This document shows positions 46,580 through 55,785 of a stretch of DNA of 64,000 nt, piece after piece. This stretch comes from Bradysia coprophila (lineage: Eukaryota; Arthropoda; Insecta; Diptera; Sciaridae): positions 3,534,001 through 3,598,000 of the forward strand of contig NW_023503727.1 of assembly GCF_014529535.1 (NCBI RefSeq), written 5' to 3'. Under the pieces are notes generated by a model. It was not told the DNA's origin and made no database searches. It saw only the letters and a list, made by a program, of their open reading frames with translations. Within the stretch, counting starts at the first letter, position 1. Each line of letters opens with the position of its first letter. The position numbers were made by a program, and so were the translations under genes.

Positions 46580-46699
46580 TCTAATGCCCATTCATATGGC
46601 AAGTAAATTAGTATTTAAGAAAAAAATGAAAAATATTTTGAATGAAACGCCAGGTGAAAACCAAACTCGAAACAAGTTTAGGTTGAAATGTTAAAAGAA

Positions 46700-46705
46700 A
46701 ATAAA
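46700..46705 (+). terminator. Poly(A) signal of the GT31 gene
   Basis: AATAAA lies about 120 bp after the stop codon, followed by a T-rich stretch. Confidence 0.6.
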
Positions 46706-47219
46706 TTGGCCCGTTGTATTCAGTTTTATGGCCTTACTGCTATTTACCTTCTACAAACGTTATCTCTCTGTTATCAACGAAAATATAAAAGTGATGAAGT
46801 CTGATAAATTCAATCTTGCGAAGCAAAATTTTTTGTGTATTTTAATGTCTTTATTGCTGAAAATAATTACATTGATTGCAGCCAAGGAAGTAGCGGAAAG
46901 TAACTAGAGTCGGTTGTTTTGGTGACGAATATTTCTGGAGAATTCTAAGGAATTTTCAAGTTTTAAAGATTTTTTCTAAAAATTCATAAATTTAAGAATT
47001 CTTTAGAAGCCCTATGAATTTTAAGAGTTTTTAATTAAATTTATATTTAAAGAAATTTTGAGCATTAATTCTTGAAAACTTCTAAAATTCTAAAATCAGT
47101 CAAAAAATAAAGGACTTGCGTCACATTTACCCTTTAAGGGCTTCTTGACTGATATTACTACTTCTGTAAGTATGTCATTTCGACAACATCAAAAAACTAT
47201 ATGGAAATTGCAAATTCCG
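46706..47219. other. No gene; mobile-element end at 47107-47155
   Basis: 47107-47155 reads ggacttgcgtcacatttacc and ctttaagggcttcttgactg. The same sequence follows the first satellite array at 3006-3040, but on the other side relative to the satellite orientation. Confidence 0.55.
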
Positions 47220-48125
47220 GAGAAATCAGTCTGAATCCCAAAATCTAGAAACCAATCTTGGTACACCTCACTTATATTGAAAATAACACAAATCCATCGA
47301 AAAATCCGATGGAAGTTAGGAAGTGCCAGAGGAATCATCAGTCATCCCAAAATTTAGGAACCAACATTGGAACATCTCACTCATGTCGAAAATAACCCAA
47401 ATTCATCAAAAATTCCGATGGAAGTTAGGTAGTGCCAGAGGAATCATCAGTCATCCCAAAATTTAGGAACCAACATTGGAACATCTCACTCATGTCGAAA
47501 ATAACCCAAATTCATCAAAAATTCCGATGGAAGTTAGGTAGTGCCAGAGGAATCACCTGTCATCCCAAAACTTAGGAACCAACATTGGAACATCTCACTC
47601 ATGTCGAAAATAACCCAAATTCATCAAGAATTCCGATGGAAGTTAGGTAGTGCCAGAGGAATTACCTTTCATCCCAAAATTTAGGAATCAACATTGGAAC
47701 ATCTCACTCATGTCGAAAATAACCCAAATTCATCAAGAATTCCGATGGAAGTTAGGTAGTGCCAGAGGAATCACCTGTCATCCCAAAATTTAGGAACCAA
47801 CATTGGAACATCTCACTCATGTCGAAAATAACCCAAATCCATCAAAAAATCCGATGGAAGTTAGGTAGTGCCAGAGGAATCACCTGTCATCCCAAAATTT
47901 AGGAACCAACATTGGAACATCTCACTCATGTCGAAAATAACCCAAATCCATCAAAAATTCCGATGGAAGTTAGGTAGTGCCAGAGGAATCACCTTTCATC
48001 CCAAAATTTAGGAACCAACATTGGAACATCTCCCTCATGTCGAAAATAACCCAAATCCATCGAAAAATCCGATGGAAGTTAGGAAGTGTTAGAGAAATCA
48101 TCTGTCATCCCAAAATTTAGGACCC
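47220..48125. repeat. 109-bp satellite array, eight units, inverted relative to 677-2912
   Basis: The reverse-complement anchor catgtcgaaaataaccc recurs with exact 109-bp spacing (gtcg at 47385, 47494, 47603, 47712, 47821, 47930 and 48039; a diverged first unit at 47276). These units are more uniform than the first array and share a private variant (tcatcaaaaattccg). Confidence 0.95.
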
Positions 48126-48610
48126 GACCTAGTGGAAGTTAATACTTAATGATCCCAACAATTCCCAACAAGAAACACATCCCACAACAACACACACCAT
48201 TCACCACATTATATCATCCATATCATGCAACAAAATATACAACTCACACACACCCAAGACATGCCTATAACCAAAATTTCAGGAAAATCTATAGAAACGT
48301 TTAGGAGTTGCTGGATCCACTTTTCCATAGGAACTAACTCTAACGTGGGCGATTTCAGTTATCTGAAAAAACGGCATTTTGCTTATTTTCACACAAACAT
48401 CAATATTTCGATGTTGAATATCTCAGCCAATTTTGAAGCTGCAGTAACGTGTGATATCTCGTTGAACTCGTATGGATTCCTAGAATCCAGATATCCTAGT
48501 TTGGGGGTCGTTGGAGTTAAGGGGGAGAAGTCAAAAAATTTCTGTAAATATGCTCCGCCGTCCTCAAAAAAAAAATTAAAACATTTTTGGTAGTGGACTT
48601 GCGTCACGCC
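48126..48610 (+). repeat. Flank of the second satellite array, shared with 486-676
   Basis: 48300-48600 is the reverse complement of 486-676. The open frame through it (48225-48593) is a by-product. The end tggtagtggacttgcgtcac carries the same ggacttgcg motif as the MITE family at 39918. Confidence 0.7.
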
Positions 48611-48684
48611 CGCTTACTTGTTAGACTAATTTTAGAAAATGAAGAATGCAAGGTATGAGAAATCTGATTAAAATTTGGAAATAA

Positions 48685-48792
48685 AATTTTTGTTATACGC
48701 GCCCAAATGAGATTTGAACCCGAGACCGTAGCGTATGAAAGGTATGAAGCAAGCGTTCGACGATCTGAACCACCGGACTGGACGAATTTCAA
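48685..48792 (-). ncRNA. tRNA-like sequence, probable SINE head or decayed tRNA
   Basis: On the minus strand, tggttcagatcgtcgaacgc resembles a D-arm/A-box and ggtctcgggttcaaatctca is a good T-arm/B-box (GGTTCAAATC). The spacing fits a tRNA, but the anticodon stem does not fold cleanly and the acceptor ends do not pair well. I read it as a tRNA-derived SINE head or pseudogene rather than a working tRNA. Confidence 0.4.
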
Positions 48793-48871
48793 CTTAAGAA
48801 TTGATATTATTTTTGAATAAGCTCTGATTGGTGAAATGCTTGCCGTCTGAAACAGATTACCACATGAAACA

Positions 48872-49116
48872 CTTACTGTCTTTGAAAGGTAGGTAGTTAT
48901 CTTGTTACAGACGGGACTGGTGCAGTAGTCGATAAAGATCAAGTAGAATTGACGTTCGTAAAAATTTGGATCCCAATACATAAAAACTTGTTCGTAACTA
49001 GTGTCTGAACTGGAATTTTGCTCATACGATGTGCTGTCAACCTCCGCTTCGCCTCGGCTTATGAAAATAGCAATTACAAAGCTATTGGTGAAAAATCGGA
49101 CAGTTGCAAATTTCAT
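48872..49116 (-). CDS. Possible first exon of a small secreted protein
   Basis: An ATG at 49116 opens a frame with a signal-peptide-like start (MKFATVRFFTNSFVIAIFIS) and a Ser/Tyr/Glu-rich continuation. A strong donor (AAAGACA|GTAAGTGTTT) follows at about 48871. No downstream exon could be placed, and a tRNA-like repeat occupies the presumed intron. This may be a real but incomplete gene, or chance. Confidence 0.25.
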
Positions 49117-50613
49117 TATGTTAGAACAGTATGTATAAAATTACAGGTACACCGACTTCAATTTCAAGACTAGATAGTTAATATGTCAAAGCCAAACATC
49201 AAAGACATCTTTTCTGAAAATTAATAAAATCTGAAACCTCAACCCATACGAGAAGCAAACAATCTTCAAAAAAATTGAAAAATACAAACAAAAATCTATC
49301 CATAAATCCATCGTTACAGTTAGAGGCAGTGACATTTCAGCATGCATTTGCTTCAGCTGTTCCTCACAAACAATCAAAACTGTTTATACGCCTTTTTATA
49401 CGGTTTTACCACTACCACGCGCGTGCGTGTAGACGCATCAGCCGTATAAACAAAGACAAACCGTTTTGATTCAATGTGCAGATCAACTGAAAAATAGCTG
49501 AAGCAAATTCATGATGAATTCACTCTCTCAATGAACTCACAATGAACTCTCTCCTTTCTCCCTATAATCGTATTCCTGTAATTAAGCTTTATTGCAGCTC
49601 CTTACGAAATAGACCAGAGGTGGGCTTGTTATTGGAAACCGAGGAAAAATTACTTTGAAAAATGCTGTACAATGACTTTGTGATTTTATAAGGAGCCGAG
49701 AGTCAAACTGAGCCAATGACTTTCTGAGCTCTGTACCATGACTTTCCGGAACGGTTTCCCAAATTTTTCGGAAATAAAATTACCAAAAATAAGCACTGGT
49801 CCGTAAAATCTGCAATTTTCGTGCTACGAAAACGGAAGATTTTTCAAAATTTACTTTAGTTTTCGTCCCTTTGCTTCGTTCATAGCATCTAAACCTCTGA
49901 TACATCTCGCAATGAGAATTTGAATATTTCGTCTGAATATTTAGATATACCATTTGAATGAACGGTGGATTGATGGACAAAATTTCATTCCTTGCGCAGA
50001 TAATCCGTAGACCCTCTAAGCCCCTGTACGTCTTTCTTAAGACGAAAAGGTAAAAAAGTCCATTCTCATTTGGAGATGTATCAGAGGTTCAGTGCTATGC
50101 TTTGTTGCGTTTAAATCTGTCTTAAACAATTCATTTCTGTACAGCACTGCTCCTAGCATGAACACTGAATTGACAAGTCTCAAATTTGGAGGCTTTAATG
50201 ATAAGAGCTGCAGCTTCGGATTGTTTGTATTGTATGTTTTAAATCATACATCGAAAACAGGTACTCTATTTTTACAAAAGAAATGCAGTGCCTACTTTGA
50301 TTTCATCAGCCTTCAAATATTTTCTACATTCATGCTAGAAGCAGTGCTCTGATTTCTGACAATTTCACATTGCCCTCGGCACGCTCTACAACAAGCGAAA
50401 TTGTCCCAGACACGTAAATAACTATTTTGAATCCCTTTTAGTAATGAAACTATGTGAAAGTCCAGAAACGCCTCACTTGATTGGCATCAATCTCATGTTC
50501 AAATTTAGTTTACAAAAAATGTTTTCGTTTTCAATTTACATCATTGCTACTTACACGGACGCTTACTAATACAAATGAATGAAACGAATACGTAAACGAT
50601 GAAACGGGATTTA
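49117..50613. other. No gene; one Tc1/mariner-type end
   Basis: At 49315, TA followed by CAGTTAGAGGCAGTGACAT matches the terminus of the MITE at 61435-61579, but its partner end is missing. The rest shows no supported coding sequence. Confidence 0.45.
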
Positions 50614-51965
50614 GGTGGCGGGACATTTCCACACCGTCAATATCGTCAGGAACGATATTATCGTTTTTTTGGACGATACTATCGTCTAAAAAACGATACT
50701 ATCGTCTAAAAAACGATACTATCGTCTAAAAAACGATACTATCGTCTAAAAAACGATACTATCGTCTAAAAAACGATAATATCGTTTTTAGACGATAGTA
50801 TCGTCTCAAAAACGATATTATCGTTTTTTAGACGATACTATCGTCCAAAAAAACGATATTATCGCCCAAAAAATTTTCATCTAGGACGATAATATCGTCT
50901 AAATTGAAAAATTCTAAAATATTGTCTGGACGATAGTATCGTTTTCTTGTCGATATTATCGTTCAAAAAACGATATTATCCTTTTCTGGACGATATTACC
51001 GTTCTAGAAAATCTAATGGATATTTTCGTTTTCTGTACGATAATATCGTCCAAAACGATAATATCGTCCTGGGCGATATTATCGTTTTTTTAAACGATAA
51101 TATCGTCCAGGACGATACTATCGTTTAAAAAAACGATAATATCGCCCAGGACGATATTATCGTTTAGTTTTGGGTGGTAATATTGTCCAGGACTCAATTT
51201 TACTCAGAGGTGCAGCAAGAACCGAATTCTCTTCCAAAATATCAAAAAACAATTGTCAGAGGAAATCACCTACACATCAGTGTTTAAAAAAGGCGTTTAG
51301 TTCGTCCCTAAATAATTCATCTTTTTACGAAATGAATACCAACTTAGATTGTACATAAAAAGCGTTTTAACACGCCGAGCGATCCGGCCCATTGCCCCGG
51401 AGCGAAGCGGAGGGCCACAATGCGAGCCGGGCGCCGGAACGGTGTCGGAACTTAGGAGTTAATTTTTTTTTCTCGCATCGTCTCATAATTAGTCTGTGTA
51501 ATTTTTCTATATAAAATTTAAATTTACGGAACCAAATGAACCAATTTTTAATATATATTTGCCGTCTATAAAAAGGTGTTTATCTACAAGATTTTGTGTT
51601 TCGTCTTCAACAACCATCCAGAACGATAATATCGTCCAGCGGATATTTTCATCCAGGACGATATCATCGTTTTTTGAACGATAATATCGTTTTTTAGACG
51701 ATAGTATCATCAAAAAAACGATAGTATCGTTCAAAAAAACCATATTATCGTTTAAAAACGATATTATCGTTTTTTTAAACGATAATATCGTCAAGAAAAC
51801 GATAATATCGTCCTGAAAATATTTTAAAATTTATAATTTTAGACTATATTATCGTCCTGGATGAAATTTTTTGGACGATACTATCGTTTTTTAGACGATA
51901 CTATCGTCTAAAAAACGATAATATCGTTCCTGACGATATTGACCGTGTAGTTATGTCGCCTCACC
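50614..51965. mobile_element. Foldback element built of ACGATA/TATCGT palindromes
   Basis: The 8-bp target duplication GGGATTTA is at 50606-50613 and 51966-51973. The inverted ends GGTGGCGGGACAT and ATGTCGCCTCACC lead into ACAC.GTCAATATCGTC. Two long runs (50640-51180 and 51620-51945) consist almost entirely of ACGATANTATCGT-type palindromes separated by aaaaaa, gtctaaa or gtcca. Between them lies AT-rich DNA with an inverted copy of a GC-rich module (51361-51455). There is no coding capacity. Confidence 0.88.
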
Positions 51966-51970
51966 GGGAT

Positions 51971-52035
51971 TTAGGTCCCTTCTTTGAATGTATTTTCGTC
52001 GTCTGCTCCTGCCTGGTTTACTTTACTCTGTCGTG
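51971..52035. mobile_element. Right-end fragment of the CACGGCAGAG MITE family
   Basis: From ttaggtccctt to cctggtttactttactctgtcgtg the sequence matches the right third of the MITE at 5432-5642. No left end is found on the other side of the adjacent foldback element. Confidence 0.65.
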
Positions 52036-53934
52036 CTACTTACCGAGAGTTCGTGCTAGGAGCAGTGCTATGTCTCTAACTCATGCCTTGAGCCCATAAA
52101 AAAATGTGCATCAATGACATACTTATGAATCTTCTAAAATCTTGCTTGCGAAGCTTTAACATTAAATTTTGCTATAATTCCACATATAAGCCGAAAACGA
52201 TCGCTTAATTTTCGTTGTGTCCAGTCGATAACAGATGACATCACGTGTGTATGTGCCGTTCCCGGCTCGTTTCATTTTATCACATTTAGGACAATATTAC
52301 AGAGAGCTTCGATTCATACCGTCTCCAACAGCGAGAGGCTTGAGACATTTAGTGCATTCTATCGTTCCGGATTTCTCAAGTTTAACTTACATTTTTTTGC
52401 TGTTCTATGTTGGAAATATTATTTTAATTCAATTTAACTATAATACGGAAAGTTTGTGTTAATTGTGTCTTTCTTATAAATATATTATTTTTTGCTTCCC
52501 AAAGTGTGTGCTGCCATTAATTTAATCCGCATTTTTAATAACTGTGAGTTATTGTTGTATCGAATCCGAGAAAAATGGCTGATCGAATGCCTTCGCAATA
52601 TTTTGAGTGAGTTTTTAGCCGTTTTATCCTGTTATGACCGAAATGAAATCTATTTTCCGTTGTGCTCCGATTCAAATGATTTCAATAAATTTGTTGGAAT
52701 TTGATGTTCGTTTATCGCCTCGATTTTACAAAAACTTGAAACAATAACGTTGAATCCACAATTTGTTGAATTCCAGAGCCGAGTTTCGTTAGATTGTTTC
52801 GGAAAAATTGATTTCGTCATCGAAAAAACTATTTCGATTTCATGACCAGCAGGTCTTTGACCATATCTATACCATTAACCGTTCTAGCAGATGATTGAAA
52901 ATCCGTTGTTTCTTTTGTTACGTTATCAACACAAAAAGAAAAGTTGGCGCTAAAAGTTGCGCAGAGATCAGTAAGATAACTTGATAGTGAATGGTGGACG
53001 GGATTTCATTTAATTAAAAGTTTTTATTAATTTGGCGCCACTCTTCAGGATACTTTTCGGTAATATTCTTCGAAATAAAACTTTAAGAAAATCGATTGTC
53101 CAGTGGTTCTGATAAGACGTGTTCTCAGTTCAACATTTACGTTTCGCTATTTTACGGACAAATTGAACGATTTCGGAGAGATGTTGAATTATTCGCTTTT
53201 CCTAATTTTAGACCTTTTTGAATTTTCCTGATCAATATACCTTCCGCATCTAAATTGGTATCGTCCTTATTCGTGACTCCTGACAATAAGAATCTTCAAA
53301 ACTTCTTCTTTTGTGGCAGAGGAAGGTCGTTGACCCTTCTGGAAGGCAAGCGTATCCAAACGAAACGATTAAATCTGTTACTTCTATTGTTTAATGCAAC
53401 GCCAGGTGCTTTGGAACATACTGCTACCCTTTGTTTTATCACAAATTTTGTTATTTAATGTGGGCTTATCCGGTGGTTAACACTTATTTTTGTCGTTCAC
53501 GTCGATAACAAATGATTTAGTGAAAGAAAAATTGAATTCAACACCTAACGGATTAGCCTTATCGGTATAGGATTTTAGGCGCGATGTGTACCGTTACCGG
53601 GTCATAAAAACATTTTTTTTGAACGATTACCTTAGCCCTTACTCAATTATTGTCGATTACAAAACTGTTTCACCCTCGTGCAGTGCTACATGTATCTGAC
53701 TAAAATTCATTTTTTTTAAATCTTCCGAATCTTACCCCATCCGCAATTCCTTTACTCTCTGCTTATACCACATATGGAAAATACCATGATCTGTCCCGTG
53801 ATTAACGAAATTCGTTTTGAATAGGCTCGAAATCCATAAAACGTTTCTTAGAGCAACGTTCGTGTAACGTTATCTCATCTATTAGAGGACCGAAGGCAGA
53901 AGATTCTGAGATGTTCTAAGAAAAGTCCAATTAA
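52036..53934. other. No gene recognised
   Basis: Short open frames (52235-52462, 52492-52704, 53255-53458) have no domain, splice or compositional support. Part of this region may hold upstream non-coding exons of MARF1. Confidence 0.4.
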
Positions 53935-55600
53935 GAGTGATATCGCCAAATCTTCAGGTGATTGGGAAACAAGCGGTCTCCGATTTTAATGAGTGATAGC
54001 TCGTTGGATTCGTCTTTCAATTCTAGGAAACACGTGTCTTTCACTTTTTCTTAAAAATATTTGTTTTCTGTGAAAAGTGCTCAAAAGTGAAGACATGCCA
54101 GAGGGTACCGAAAACAGTTTTTCGGCAATAACTGAAGAAAAAATGATTTTTAATTGTTATAATGTTGTACGATTGTCGGCCTTGAAAAGACCTACAGGTA
54201 GAGTATACGCATCGCTTGGTGCTAGTTGATCCAGTAGAGTTATGCAGTGCCGGACTGGCTCAAAAAAGCCCTTCGGGCGTTGTATGAAGAAATTTTTCAA
54301 AAGACCATTCGTTGCCATTTCTTCATACAAAAATCAAAAGGCCCTTCGGGAATCGCCCGAACGCCCATAGGGCCATTCCGGCACTGGAGTTATGACTAGA
54401 AATATAGTGAATGTTCGGAGAGTCCGCCTTCTCTGCAGCTTCGATGTACCACGGAACTGAGTATGGGGTGTTGTAGCTGGCCTCACCCACTATCGTTGCA
54501 CATATAAATGAACCCAGTTCTTTTGGGCTGCAAGCCTACAGAAGTCTTGAAAAAAAAGTTGGTGCCAAAATGTAGATTGTTTCCTTCTTTCTGAGGGCCC
54601 AACTGCCAGAAGAGCATCTGGAACGGTACTTCTTCAATAATTTTTTATTGTCTACTATTCTTTCACCTTATCAATAGAAAAACGCTTCGCTATGTCGCGA
54701 ATATATCAGATCCACTATTAGTAATATCAAGAGAAAAATCATTAAAGTTTTCTCCGAGGATTTTAGTCAAATAAAGTGTTAGCGTATAGCAAATGACTTC
54801 AGAACTACGGAACAGTAATTAGTTTTTCAATTGGACCAATATTTGCTACGTGACAGGAGTTTGGAAAACCGTTTGCTCCCACTTGATCGTATCGTTTTTC
54901 CAAACTCCTGTCGCGTAGCAAATATTGGTCCAAATATTGAATTACTAACACTGGATATGTTGTAACGACCTATATTCGAGTCAAAGTGAAGCGTATACGG
55001 TAAGGGAATAGCAGACGATACAAAATTACTCACGTAGAACCGTTCCAGACGCTGTTCTGGGCGTTCTGGCAGTTGGGCCCTGAGAAAGAAGGAAACAATC
55101 TACATTTTGGCACCAACTTTTTTTTCAAGACTTCTGTAGGCTTACAGCCCAAAAGTACTGGATTCATTTATATGTGCAACGATAGTGGGTGAGGCCACCT
55201 ACAACACCCCATACTCAGTTCCATGGTACATCGAAGCTGCAGAGAAGGCGGACTCTCCGAACATTCACTATATTTCTAGTCATAACTCTAGTGGATCAAC
55301 TAGCACCAAGCGGTGCGTATACTCCACCTGTAGGTCTTTTCAAGGCCGACAATCGTACAACATTACAACCATTTAAAATAATTTTTTCTTGAGTTATTGC
55401 CGAAAAACTGTTTTCGGTACCCTCTGACATGTCTTCACTTTTGAGCGCTTTTCAAAGAAAACAATTTTTTTTAAGAAAAAGTGAAAGATATGTGTTTCCC
55501 AGAATTGAAAGACGAATCCAACGAGCTATTACTCATTAAAATCGGAGACCGCTTCTTTCCAAAGTTAAAAAAATCACCTGAAGATTTGGCGATATCACTG
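53935..55600. mobile_element. TTAA-flanked foldback element, 1.67 kb, relative of 35602-39590
   Basis: TTAA at 53931-53934 and 55601-55604 flanks arms beginning GAGTGATATCGCCAAATCTT. The arms and the interior palindrome (about 54797-54950) match the 4-kb element, and aaataaagtgttagcgtata is shared too. The GC-rich modules and the tatctcc repeat runs are absent, so this copy looks like an internal-deletion derivative. Confidence 0.88.
54245..54386. mobile_element. hAT-type MITE, 142 bp, nested in a foldback arm
   Basis: The 8-bp target duplication GAGTTATG is at 54237-54244 and 54387-54394. The ends are CAGTGCCGGACTGGC and GGCCATTCCGGCACTG. The opposite arm of the host element has the empty site (tagtcataactctagt near 55275). 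Confidence 0.93.
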
Positions 55601-55611
55601 TTAATTTCGAC

Positions 55612-55711
55612 TTACTTTAATTTCAAGAAATGATAACAGATGGTGTTGCATCCGCCCAGTCGACAAGGTCGGTGCAGCGCCATCTGTTACCATTTCTCTG
55701 GATTGAAGTAA
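55612..55711. repeat. 100-bp inverted repeat just upstream of MARF1
   Basis: TTACTTTAATTTCAAGAAAT and AACAGATGG at the left are inverted at the right (ccatctgttaccatttctct, gattgaagtaa), with a loop of about 35 bp. It is probably a MITE. It lies 75 bp before the MARF1 ATG and could sit in the promoter or the last leader intron. Confidence 0.7.
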
Positions 55712-55785
55712 CGTTATTCGGACCTGTTTCATACGCAACCTAACTCAACTCACACAAACCTTTCTTTTCCTATTGCAGTGATCAC

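Noticed and set aside
50614-51965. CRISPR-like array because of regularly spaced repeats
   Set aside because: The units are palindromes separated by 4-8 bp, not direct repeats with unique spacers, and the region has inverted ends with a target duplication in a eukaryotic context.
50606-52035. Idea that the CGATA foldback inserted into a CACGGCAGAG MITE
   Set aside because: The right MITE fragment is adjacent, but no matching left part or left end is found before 50606.
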